Part shown: one piece after another, positions 8,125-15,689 of the stretch
How the letters are laid out: every line of letters starts with the position of its first letter
Position numbering within the stretch: position 1 is the stretch's first letter
Source of the DNA: Aequitasia sp047973235
Lineage (GTDB): Bacteria; Bacillota; Clostridia; Lachnospirales; Lachnospiraceae
Length of the DNA: 31,127 bases
Reading direction: 5' to 3'
Assembly: GCA_047973235.1 (NCBI GenBank)
Contig: JBKEBP010000117.1
Location: 1 to 31,127 of the forward strand
The notes under the pieces: model-generated
What the model saw: only the letters and a program-made list of their open reading frames with translations
What the model was told of the DNA's origin: nothing
Databases searched by the model: none
Position numbers and translations under genes: made by a program

Positions 8125-9504
8125 ATGGAACAAGATGTAAATGTAATGATTGAAGAATTAGTATCAAGAGCCAAAGCAGCTCAAAAGGAATTTGAAGCGA
8201 ACTTTTCACAAGAACAAGTAGACGAAATAGTTCGTGCTATCGGAAAAGTTGTATATGACAGAGCCGAGGAATTAGCTCGTATGGCAAGAGATGAAAGTAT
8301 GATGGGCGTTTATGAAGACAAAGTAGCCAAATGCTATGGAAAATCTAAAAACATCTGGAACAGCTTAAAAGGAAAGAAATCTATTGGTATCATAGAGGAA
8401 AACAAAGAAACCGGTATTATTAAAGTGGCAAAGGCTAAGGGTGTGGTAGGCGCAGTTACTCCTGTTACGAACCCTGTTGTTACTCCTATGTGTAATGGTA
8501 TGTTTGCACTAAAAGGACATAATGCTATTATCATATCCCCTCATCCTAGAGTAGAGAAAATGAACAAGTACTTAGTTGATTTATTCCGCGCTGAAATCAA
8601 GAAGTTCGGTGCACCTGAAGATTTGTTCCAGACTATAGAAAAGACATCTATAGAAGCCACAAACGTGCTTATGAAAAATGTAGATGTAGTTGTTGCAACA
8701 GGTGGTGGCGCTATGGTTAAATCTGCATATTCAAGCGGAAAACCGGCACTTGGTGTTGGACCGGGTAATGTTCAGGTAATCGTGGACCGTGGTATCAACT
8801 ATGAGGAAGCTATTCCCAAGATTATAGCAGGACGTATATTTGATAACGGAATTATCTGTTCAGGAGAACAAAGTGTATTTATTCCGAAAGAAAATTATGA
8901 CGAAGTAATAGATGTATTTAAGAAAAATGGGACATTCTATGTTGAGAACCCTGATGATGTTGCTAAATTCTCAGAAGCCATCTTCCCTGATGGTGGTTTT
9001 ATAAATAAAGACGCAGTAGGACAAGGTGTTCAGGATATCGCTAAACTAGCCGGTGTAGAAGTTCCTGAAGGAACAAAGATGATTCTATTAAAGGCAAGAA
9101 GCTTAGATAGAAATGAGCCTCTTTGCAAAGAAAAGATGTGTCCTGTAATGATAAGTGCAGCTTATGATACTTTCGAAGATGCAGTTGCATATGCTCAAGC
9201 AAATCTTGAGTGGGAAGGGAAGGGACATTCATGTGCACTTCACAGTGATGACAAAGCTCACATCGAATATACGGGTGAAAACCTTACTGTTAGCCGTCTC
9301 GTAGTAAATCAGCCGTCCTCAACAGGTGCCGGCGGAAGCTTATATAATGGATTCTCACCAACTACGACTCTTGGTTGTGGTTCTTGGGGAAATAACAGTA
9401 TTTCAGAGAACTTAAATTACACTCACTTAATAAATATTTCTCAGATAGGTCTCTTTAACAAAGATGCTAAAGTTCCTACAGATGAGGAAATCTGGGGACA
9501 ATAA
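8125..9504 (+). CDS. sucD: CoA-acylating succinate-semialdehyde dehydrogenase
   Basis: This 459-residue aldehyde dehydrogenase reduces succinyl-CoA to succinate semialdehyde and free CoA. The fold motifs of the acylating aldehyde dehydrogenase family are visible: GVVGAVTPVTNPVVTP (about 110-125), ATGGGAMVKSAYSSGKPALGVGPGN (about 191-215) and the catalytic cysteine Cys245 in NGIICSGEQS. The length agrees with clostridial SucD. AAGGAG precedes the ATG. It is transcribed with cat1 and ends 16 bases before a strong terminator. Close relatives act on acetyl-CoA or butyryl-CoA (AdhE N-terminal half, EutE, PduP); the neighbours cat1 and 4hbD decide for succinyl-CoA. Confidence 0.92.
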   Translation: MEQDVNVMIEELVSRAKAAQKEFEANFSQEQVDEIVRAIGKVVYDRAEELARMARDESMMGVYEDKVAKCYGKSKNIWNSLKGKKSIGIIEENKETGIIKVAKAKGVVGAVTPVTNPVVTPMCNGMFALKGHNAIIISPHPRVEKMNKYLVDLFRAEIKKFGAPEDLFQTIEKTSIEATNVLMKNVDVVVATGGGAMVKSAYSSGKPALGVGPGNVQVIVDRGINYEEAIPKIIAGRIFDNGIICSGEQSVFIPKENYDEVIDVFKKNGTFYVENPDDVAKFSEAIFPDGGFINKDAVGQGVQDIAKLAGVEVPEGTKMILLKARSLDRNEPLCKEKMCPVMISAAYDTFEDAVAYAQANLEWEGKGHSCALHSDDKAHIEYTGENLTVSRLVVNQPSSTGAGGSLYNGFSPTTTLGCGSWGNNSISENLNYTHLINISQIGLFNKDAKVPTDEEIWGQ

Positions 9505-9520
9505 ATTTCATACAACCAGT

Positions 9521-9564
9521 AAAGGGGGCTGTCGGAAAATATATTTTACGATAGCCCCCTTTTA
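9521..9564 (+). terminator. Rho-independent terminator after sucD
   Basis: AAAGGGGGCTGTCG pairs with CGATAGCCCCCTTTT (one G-T pair) around an A/T-rich loop and ends in four T. The A-run before the stem could let it work on the other strand, but no minus-strand gene lies nearby. Confidence 0.9.
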
Positions 9565-9624
9565 ACATTATTAAGAGTTATAACAGCAACTGCTATTGAC
9601 GGAAATGCTGCAATCCGTAAAGAA

Positions 9625-9653
9625 TTGACGTATACCTATACCATCTATATAAT
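9625..9653 (+). promoter_or_regulatory. Predicted sigma-A promoter of the AI-2E family gene
   Basis: TTGACG (9625-9630), a 17-base spacer and TATAAT (9648-9653) are near consensus. Because the transcript should begin near 9660, an in-frame ATG at 9625 cannot be the translation start. Confidence 0.8.
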
Positions 9654-9684
9654 AGACGTATATGTTGAGAGAGGTCGTGGATTA

Positions 9685-11067
9685 ATGAATGAGTCAAAAA
9701 GAGTATCTAAAAAAGAATCTAAAAAAGAAAATACAAATTCGGAGTCGAATAATGAGACTACCGCTGACAATACAGCTGCTGATAGTACCGCATATAGTGA
9801 AAAGCCAATCTTTGTAAAAAGAGACCATGCGAAATGGCGTCAAACATGGGAACAAGGTAAAGTATATTTCTTTGTTATTGCCTTCAGTCTTATATTTTAT
9901 TTTGCACTTCTAAGGCTGGACAGTCTATCCGGCTTAGTTTCTAAACTAAGTGGTATACTGATGCCTTTTTCCATTGGTATCGTATTTGCCTATTTGCTGA
10001 CACCTATGGTTAAATTTTTTGAAAAACCTATTAATAAATTCCTCTCTTCTAAACTAAAATCAGAAAAGAGAATCTTTAAATGGTCAAGGTCACTTAGCAT
10101 AACCGCTTCGCTGCTAATAGTTTTTGCAGTTTTAACTACCTTATTAAACATGGTAATACCTGAGTTGTTTATTAGTATTCGAGGTTTGATTTTATCTGTT
10201 CCGAATGGGATTAACAATCTACTGAAAATTATTAATAATTATGATTTTGGAGATACCACAACAGGAAATATATTAAGAAATGCACTTACAGAAGGTGCAA
10301 CAGCTATCCAAAATTGGATAAGTACTGATTTGCTGGCACAAATCAATGTAATAATGGGAAGTTTAACAGAAGGGATTTACTTTGCACTCAATACTATTTT
10401 CAATGTACTAATTGGTCTAATCATTTCTATTTACTTATTATTTAGCAAGGAGAAGTTTTTGGCTCAGGCAAAGAAAACATTATACGCCTTTGTTAAGCCC
10501 GACCTCGCCTATAAAACTCTGCACATTACAAGTAAAAGTAATGAAATCTTCGGTGGGTTTATTTCCGGTAAGATACTTGACTCTTTAATAGTCGGTATCA
10601 TTTGCTTTATCGTAATGTCGATATTTAATATGCCATATACGATGCTAGTTAGTGTGATTATTGGGTTTACAAATATTATACCTTTCTTTGGTCCTTTTAT
10701 CGGTGCTGTTCCAAGTGCACTGCTAATTCTTATTGAGGATCCTCGTATGGCTCTTTATTTCATTATATTTGTGATAATATTGCAGCAGATTGATGGAAAT
10801 ATCATAGGGCCTAAGATTCTGGGGAACTCAACCGGGCTGCCTGCATTTTGGGTTATATTTGCTATTTTAATTGGTGGTGGAATGTTTGGTTTTATTGGAA
10901 TGATAATGGGGGTTCCTACATTCTCAGTTATTTACTATATCATTCAAACCATTATCAATCAGCAACTGGATAAAAAAGATTTGCCTTCACATTCGCAGTT
11001 CTATAACCGGGATAGTTATATATCCAGTGAAGGAGATTATAAAAAGCCGGACGAAAATGATAAATAA
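9685..11067 (+). CDS. AI-2E family transporter-like membrane protein (YdiK/PerM type)
   Basis: This 460-residue protein has a polar 45-residue N-terminal tail rich in Ser, Lys, Glu, Asn and Thr, then about eight hydrophobic segments. It has the AI-2E/PerM pattern: an early pair of helices, a soluble stretch, then LIGLIISIYLLFSKE and the motif-like TNIIPFFGPFIGAVPSALLIL and QQIDGNIIGPKILG. The start at 9685 follows GAGAGG and lies within the transcript predicted from the promoter at 9625-9653. The gene stands alone between two terminators. Members have been linked to export of signalling molecules, to Na+/H+ antiport and to unknown roles, so the substrate is not assigned here. Confidence 0.85.
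   Translation: MNESKRVSKKESKKENTNSESNNETTADNTAADSTAYSEKPIFVKRDHAKWRQTWEQGKVYFFVIAFSLIFYFALLRLDSLSGLVSKLSGILMPFSIGIVFAYLLTPMVKFFEKPINKFLSSKLKSEKRIFKWSRSLSITASLLIVFAVLTTLLNMVIPELFISIRGLILSVPNGINNLLKIINNYDFGDTTTGNILRNALTEGATAIQNWISTDLLAQINVIMGSLTEGIYFALNTIFNVLIGLIISIYLLFSKEKFLAQAKKTLYAFVKPDLAYKTLHITSKSNEIFGGFISGKILDSLIVGIICFIVMSIFNMPYTMLVSVIIGFTNIIPFFGPFIGAVPSALLILIEDPRMALYFIIFVIILQQIDGNIIGPKILGNSTGLPAFWVIFAILIGGGMFGFIGMIMGVPTFSVIYYIIQTIINQQLDKKDLPSHSQFYNRDSYISSEGDYKKPDENDK
9706..9729 (+). repeat. 12-bp exact tandem repeat in the N-terminal tail of the AI-2E family protein
   Basis: TCTAAAAAAGAA occurs twice in tandem (9706-9717, 9718-9729), giving SKKESKKE. It keeps the reading frame and lies in a low-complexity cytoplasmic tail, so its length may vary between strains. 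Confidence 0.8.
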
Positions 11068-11078
11068 TCTGCATATTT

Positions 11079-11127
11079 AAGAAAGAGGAGCGTCCCATCA
11101 TAAATGATGAATACACTCCTCTTTCTT
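11079..11127 (+). terminator. Hairpin between the AI-2E gene and ybjQ, probable terminator
   Basis: AAGAAAGAGGAG (11079-11090) pairs perfectly over 12 bp with CTCCTCTTTCTT (11116-11127). The loop is 25 bases. The stem lies 11 bases after the plus-strand stop and 27 bases beyond the end of the converging ybjQ gene. It could serve both genes, although neither side has a long T-run. Confidence 0.6.
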
Positions 11128-11156
11128 GATTTACTTCTTACTTGATCTACTTCTTA
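11125..11156. repeat. 16-bp tandem duplication over the ybjQ stop codon
   Basis: CTTGATTTACTTCTTA (11125-11140) is followed directly by CTTGATCTACTTCTTA (11141-11156), 15 of 16 bases identical. On the minus strand each copy begins with TAA, and the inner copy's TAA is the ybjQ stop. The outer copy also overlaps the terminator stem by three bases. Confidence 0.75.
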
Positions 11157-11465
11157 CTGGAACTTAACTGCTGTACCATATACAAGTATCTCTGCTGCTC
11201 CGGCCATAACTGCTGATGATGTGTATCTTACATTAATAACACCATCTGCACCCATTTGTGCAGCTTGTTGTACCATTCTATCCGTAGCAATGCCTCTTGC
11301 TTCTTCCATCATCTTTGTATAGGCTTGTAATTCTCCACCTATGATTGTTTTAAAACTCGAGCCAATATCTTTCCCGATATTCTTTGACTGAATCGTGCTC
11401 CCCTGTACCATGCCTACTGTAAATAACTCTTTTCCTGTAATAAAATCCGTTGTAACTACTACCAT
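11154..11465 (-). CDS. YbjQ/UPF0145 family protein
   Basis: This small soluble 103-residue protein has the family pattern MVVVTTDFITGKEL, VGMVQGSTIQSKNIGKDIGSSFKTIIGGEL and, later, AQMGADGVINVRY with a hydrophobic GTAVKF end. AGGAGG stands before the ATG. It is read from its own promoter (11540-11567), divergent from the cysteine desulfidase-like gene. The family's biochemical function is not established; some members are annotated as heavy-metal-binding on weak grounds. No further function is claimed. Confidence 0.9.
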   Translation of the reverse strand: MVVVTTDFITGKELFTVGMVQGSTIQSKNIGKDIGSSFKTIIGGELQAYTKMMEEARGIATDRMVQQAAQMGADGVINVRYTSSAVMAGAAEILVYGTAVKFQ

Positions 11466-11539
11466 TAATTCTTCCTCCTCATTCTCCTCGTTGATATTTA
11501 GTTCATTATCATTTTCTTTAACTCATCCCTAATAACTTT

Positions 11540-11567
11540 ATTTTACCACATTAATTGCATATGTCAA
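11540..11567 (-). promoter_or_regulatory. Predicted sigma-A promoter of the ybjQ-like gene
   Basis: On the minus strand TTGACA (11562-11567), a 16-base spacer and TAAAAT (11540-11545). Its -35 lies 30 bases from the -35 of the divergent promoter at 11598, so a regulator between them could affect both. Confidence 0.7.
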
Positions 11568-11597
11568 AAACTCTTGTACACTAAGCATTTTTACAAT

Positions 11598-11626
11598 TTG
11601 ACATTGTCTGATATACTTTCTATACT
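11598..11626 (+). promoter_or_regulatory. Predicted sigma-A promoter of the cysteine desulfidase-like gene
   Basis: TTGACA (11598-11603), a 17-base spacer and TATACT (11621-11626) are close to consensus. An in-frame ATG directly after the -10 (11627) would lie upstream of the transcript start, which favours the GTG start at 11693. Confidence 0.8.
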
Positions 11627-11692
11627 ATGTGTAAATGCATTATCATATACAGACAATTATGGGGAATTGTCTTCTTTTTGGGAGGTTTTGAA

Positions 11693-12970
11693 GTGAAAAA
11701 GGAAATTTATGAAACATATCTACAGATTCTAAAGGATGAGTTAGTTCCGGCACTAGGCTGTACTGAGCCTATAGCTATTGCATTTGCAACAGCTAAGGCG
11801 GCATCTCTACTCGGTAAGCGTCCTGACAGAATTGAAATGTTATGTAGTGGAAATATTATTAAAAATGTACAAGGTGTAACCGTTCCCAACTCAGGTGGAC
11901 TTAAGGGAATAGAGGCTGCTGCCATATTAGGTGCTATCGGAGGAGATGCCACAAAAGAGTTAAAGGTCCTGGAATTTATAAGTGATGAAGCCAAAGAAGA
12001 GACTGCTTCCTTGCTAAACACAGGGTTTTGTACTAGTTTACTCGCTAAAGGCGTCGAGAACCTCTACATCTCTACTAAGATGTATGCCGGCGAACACAGT
12101 GTAGAACTTGAAATACAACATTTACATACTAATATTACCAAAGTCATTGTAGATGGAAAAGAAATTATTAATAGGCCTTGTGGAATTGATGACTCCGAAG
12201 AGGATGCTGATAAGGATTTACTCAATGTAAAGGATATTCTCGAATTTGCTAATGTAGTTGATATAGATGAAGTTAGAGAGATCCTTGATAAACAAATCAG
12301 TTTAAATACTGCCATCTCAGATGCCGGTCTTTCCGGAAACTGGGGCGCATGCATAGGCAAAACCATAATGAAAATGGACGGGGATAACGTTATCGCAAGA
12401 GCTAAAGCAAGAGCCGCTGCCGGCTCGGATGCGCGTATGAACGGATGCCCTCTTCCGGTTGTAATTGTTTCAGGGAGTGGTAATCAAGGTGTCACAGCTT
12501 CTATGCCGGTGATAGAGTTTGCCGAAGAATTAAAAGTAGATGAGGAAACCATGTATCGCGCCCTAATTATAAGCAATCTCGTTGCACTTCATCAGAAAAA
12601 GTATATAGGACGTTTATCTGCATTTTGTGGCGCAGTATGTGCTGCTTGTGGCCGTGGTGCTGCTATTACTTATCTATATGGCGGTGACTACGAAGCTATC
12701 GGACGCACTATCGTAAATACTATAGCAAATGTAGGTGGTATAGTGTGTGATGGAGCCAAATCATCTTGCGCTGCCAAAATAGCCTCATCAGTAGATGCCG
12801 CAATACTTGCTCACAACATGAGCATGGACGGTATTGTATTTGAAGATGGAGAAGGTCTCGTCCAAGATGATGTAGAACAGACTATAAGAAATATTGGACA
12901 GGTGGGACGTATAGGAATGCATCCAACCGACATTGAAATTTTAAATATCATGCTAAATATGCAGAAATAG
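11693..12970 (+). CDS. L-cysteine desulfidase / YhaM (UPF0597, serine dehydratase-alpha-like) family protein
   Basis: I start this 425-residue protein at GTG 11693, 8 bases after GGGAGG (11680-11685). The family signature LGCTEP (Cys23) is near the N-terminus. Other conserved cysteines follow in NWGACIGK, CGAVCAACGRGAA and GGIVCDGAKSSCAAK, and the glycine-rich VSGSGNQGVTASMPV lies in the middle. These are the marks of the [4Fe-4S] serine dehydratase-alpha-like fold found in methanogen CdsB and E. coli YhaM/CyuA, which break L-cysteine to pyruvate, sulfide and ammonia. A cysteine-degrading role is therefore likely, though a serine or other amino acid substrate is possible. The gene is monocistronic and ends only 3 bases from the convergent kinase gene, with no hairpin between. 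Confidence 0.85.
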   Translation: MKKEIYETYLQILKDELVPALGCTEPIAIAFATAKAASLLGKRPDRIEMLCSGNIIKNVQGVTVPNSGGLKGIEAAAILGAIGGDATKELKVLEFISDEAKEETASLLNTGFCTSLLAKGVENLYISTKMYAGEHSVELEIQHLHTNITKVIVDGKEIINRPCGIDDSEEDADKDLLNVKDILEFANVVDIDEVREILDKQISLNTAISDAGLSGNWGACIGKTIMKMDGDNVIARAKARAAAGSDARMNGCPLPVVIVSGSGNQGVTASMPVIEFAEELKVDEETMYRALIISNLVALHQKKYIGRLSAFCGAVCAACGRGAAITYLYGGDYEAIGRTIVNTIANVGGIVCDGAKSSCAAKIASSVDAAILAHNMSMDGIVFEDGEGLVQDDVEQTIRNIGQVGRIGMHPTDIEILNIMLNMQK

Positions 12971-12973
12971 TCA

Positions 12974-14239
12974 CTATGGTTTTTCAAAAATGACTGAAAA
13001 TGACATCCCGGTATCCAGTTGCTCCGCATAGATATCCCCATTCATATTTCGCATGATTTCCTTGCAGATATATAATCCCAAACCGCTCCCTTGTTTCCCT
13101 GCTGCATTACTTCCTCGGTAAAAGCTTTCAAATAAATGCAGCTTTTCATTATCTTTGACAATCTCTCCTGAGTTTATTACCTTTATTATCTGAACATTTC
13201 CTTCGGTGTGAAATATCATATCGATTTTATATCCATCTCCGTATTTAAGAGCATTCTCTATAACATTTTCCAAAACCTCTCGGCTTCTGTCAATATCTCC
13301 ACTTAATAGACAATCTTGGTAGTTTCCCAGTTTATGAGTAATGTTTCTACTTTCAAATATCTCGTTATAAACCCCTGTAATTTCAGACACCAATTCAGAG
13401 AGATAAAACTCACCTTTTTTAACTTCTATATCTAAAATATCTTCACGGGAATGTTTCATAATGTCTTCTATATAACCTTCTATTTCAATCGTTTTAGTGT
13501 TAATCTGCTTTGCTGCATTTAGATTTTGCTCCTTGGTACTATATGCTTCCTTTTCTATCGCTTGTGCGTAAAGCTTAATTGTGTTCAAAGGGGTTTTTAT
13601 GTCATGAGAAAGCGAAAGAAGCAGCTGCTTTTTTTCTTTAATAAGTTCAAGCTCCTTTTTCTTTGAAGTAGCAATTGTATCACGCAGCATACCAACTCCC
13701 CATATGAAGTTTCCCCAATATTTACTTTTTTCTTCTTGTACTTGCCCCTGAAAATGTCCTTTTGATAATTCAAAAGAGATTTTACTCATTCGATGAAATG
13801 GGTTAATAATCTTTCTCTTAACATATATTAGAACTGCCACCGTTATAAGAAGTAAAAATATGAAGGCTAATATTGTGACTAATATTGTTCTTAAAAATAA
13901 ATTGTTGTTATCATCATAACTAAATCGGAGTACTCCCTCGTTTTCTCCCCAATACTTATAAAGCACATTTGTATTGGATTCATCATAAAAATCACTAACT
14001 ACCTCTGAATCTGTTTCACTTTTGGGAAGAAAACTAACATCCGTTATCGTATAATATGAATCCAAAGAAAGCTTATCTAAGTCTTCACTATTAGATAAGC
14101 TATTATATATTCTATTTACTTCGACCATGTAATAACGTGTTGTGTTATCTCGTTCATGGTATAAAAAAATAACTACTGCAAGCATGATAGCCAAGTATAT
14201 GGCAATGACGATGGCAATAGTTCTGTTAAATCTCTTCAT
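12974..14239 (-). CDS. Membrane sensor histidine kinase of the ABC transporter operon
   Basis: This 421-residue protein has a first membrane segment (7-27), an extracellular sensor loop of about 88 residues, a second segment (116-139), a HAMP-like linker, the phosphoacceptor H-box with His212 (SLSHDIKTPLNT), an N-box around Asn329 (ENVIENALKYG) and the G-box GKQGSGLGLYICKEI (381-395). All catalytic boxes are intact. It autophosphorylates on His212 and is expected to pass phosphate to the adjacent response regulator. Its start overlaps the regulator gene by 14 bases, so the two are translationally linked. The sensor loop is larger than in the short-loop BceS-type kinases that sense through their transporter, so it may bind its own ligand. 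The signal is unknown. Confidence 0.92.
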   Translation of the reverse strand: MKRFNRTIAIVIAIYLAIMLAVVIFLYHERDNTTRYYMVEVNRIYNSLSNSEDLDKLSLDSYYTITDVSFLPKSETDSEVVSDFYDESNTNVLYKYWGENEGVLRFSYDDNNNLFLRTILVTILAFIFLLLITVAVLIYVKRKIINPFHRMSKISFELSKGHFQGQVQEEKSKYWGNFIWGVGMLRDTIATSKKKELELIKEKKQLLLSLSHDIKTPLNTIKLYAQAIEKEAYSTKEQNLNAAKQINTKTIEIEGYIEDIMKHSREDILDIEVKKGEFYLSELVSEITGVYNEIFESRNITHKLGNYQDCLLSGDIDRSREVLENVIENALKYGDGYKIDMIFHTEGNVQIIKVINSGEIVKDNEKLHLFESFYRGSNAAGKQGSGLGLYICKEIMRNMNGDIYAEQLDTGMSFSVIFEKP

Positions 14240-14903
14240 AGCGATAGCCGACTCCCCAAATTGTATGTATGCGTTTCGGTTTGCGTGGATTTTGCTCTAT
14301 TTTTTCTCTTAACATATTGATATGCACAGTTAGTGTTTGGTTTTCACTAAAACTTCCCACACCCCATATTTCATTAAATATATATTCCTTATGCAAAGTC
14401 TTTCCCTTATTTAGAATAAATAGATTCAAAAGTTCTTGTTCCTTTATGTTAAGCGATATCTCCTTATCATTAATAACTAAAGTTCTTTTATCGTTATCAA
14501 GTATTAGGTCGCCAGAAACTAAATAGTTCCTCTTTTCTTTGCTATTTATTCTAGCCATTTGAGCATTTACCTTTGCTACTAATATATCTGAATCTATAGG
14601 CTTTTCTATGAAATCATCAGCACCTAATCGATAGCCTGTAAGTTGATCATCGCGCTCGGAAATAGCACTAATTATAAGAATAGGCATAGCATTTTTCTCA
14701 CGAACTTTTGTACAAACGGTAAACCCGTCAATTTCGCCCGCAAGCATAATATCAAGTATTAGTATTTGAACCTCATTCTCGTCTAAATACCGGAGTGCTT
14801 CTTCTCCGGTCCTTACATGTTTCACCCGGTATTTTTCTTTTTCCAAGAACATAACTAAAAGTTGCGCTAATTCCCTATTGTCTTCAACTAATAAAATATC
14901 CAT
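14226..14903 (-). CDS. OmpR/PhoB-family response regulator
   Basis: This 225-residue protein has an N-terminal receiver domain with acidic residues Glu7-Asp8, phosphoacceptor Asp51 (LILDIML) and Lys in FIEKPID, then a C-terminal winged helix (about 130-223) with LNIKEQELLNLFILNKGK, TVHINMLREKIE and IHTIWGVGYRYE. It is the DNA-binding output of the kinase that follows. One base separates it from the ABC ATPase gene, and it overlaps the kinase gene by 14 bases. The likely target is the promoter of its own operon upstream of 18065; no direct-repeat operator was clear there. Confidence 0.93.
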   Translation of the reverse strand: MDILLVEDNRELAQLLVMFLEKEKYRVKHVRTGEEALRYLDENEVQILILDIMLAGEIDGFTVCTKVREKNAMPILIISAISERDDQLTGYRLGADDFIEKPIDSDILVAKVNAQMARINSKEKRNYLVSGDLILDNDKRTLVINDKEISLNIKEQELLNLFILNKGKTLHKEYIFNEIWGVGSFSENQTLTVHINMLREKIEQNPRKPKRIHTIWGVGYRYEEI

Positions 14904-14904
14904 T

Positions 14905-15675
14905 CTACCAACCCATCTTTAAAAGCCAATCGCTAAGACTCTTCTCTCTTCCTCTTTCAGCATCTGTTTTTTTATACTTTCCAAGCACATATTCATCACG
15001 TATGGTTCCGTCCTCAATATACAGAACCCTTTCGCACCTTGAGGCGACATTTGTATCATGAGTAACTATGAGAATACTCGTTCCATCTTCATTTACCTTA
15101 TTAAGTTCATCCATTACACCTTCCGAATTCTGTCTATTCAGTGCTCCGGTAGGCTCATCGGCAAAGATTATCTTTGGATTATTGATTAGACTCCTACAAA
15201 TACACGCTCTTTGTAGTTGCCCTCCCGACACTTCAGTAATCTCATGGTCACTAATATCACTGATATCAAGCTTCTTCATAAGTTTATTAGCTCTTTCATT
15301 TATTTGAACTCTTCCCTCTGCAGTCTGGCCTTCTTTCGACTCATACGCAGGTATAATTATATTGTCATAAACAGAAAGATTTTTTAGCATATACATCTGT
15401 TGGAAAACAAATCCCATTTTCTCAAGGCGAAAGCTACTCATTTCCTTTCGATCAAATTTCGTTATCTCTTCCTTATCAAATATAACACTACCGGTTGTAG
15501 CGCTATCCATTCCGCTAATAGTATACAATAATGTTGTCTTCCCTGAGCCTGATGGCCCCATTATCCCTACCATTTCACCCTGTTTCAGAGATAATCTGAT
15601 GTTTCTAAGAACATTATTTTGTATCTTATTAACTATATAAGTTTTACACAAGTCTCTTACTTTTAATACTTCCAA
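14905..15675 (-). CDS. ABC transporter ATP-binding protein (MacB/LolD/BceA type)
   Basis: The 256 residues contain Walker A GPSGSGKT (40-47), the Q-loop Gln92 (FVFQQ), the signature VSGGQLQRACICRSL (149-163), Walker B IIFADEPTG (169-177) and H-loop His206 (IVTHD). It energises the FtsX-type permease encoded 14 bases upstream. A C-terminal tail of about 30 residues follows the core. Gene order permease, ATPase, regulator, kinase, with almost no spacing, marks a single sensing/transport operon. Confidence 0.93.
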   Translation of the reverse strand: MEVLKVRDLCKTYIVNKIQNNVLRNIRLSLKQGEMVGIMGPSGSGKTTLLYTISGMDSATTGSVIFDKEEITKFDRKEMSSFRLEKMGFVFQQMYMLKNLSVYDNIIIPAYESKEGQTAEGRVQINERANKLMKKLDISDISDHEITEVSGGQLQRACICRSLINNPKIIFADEPTGALNRQNSEGVMDELNKVNEDGTSILIVTHDTNVASRCERVLYIEDGTIRDEYVLGKYKKTDAERGREKSLSDWLLKMGW

Positions 15676-15689
15676 GGCTCTGCCTCCGT

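Noticed and set aside
11627..11692. ATG at 11627 as the start of the cysteine desulfidase-like protein
   Set aside because: It immediately follows the -10 hexamer and so would lie upstream of the transcript start; the GTG at 11693 has GGGAGG before it.
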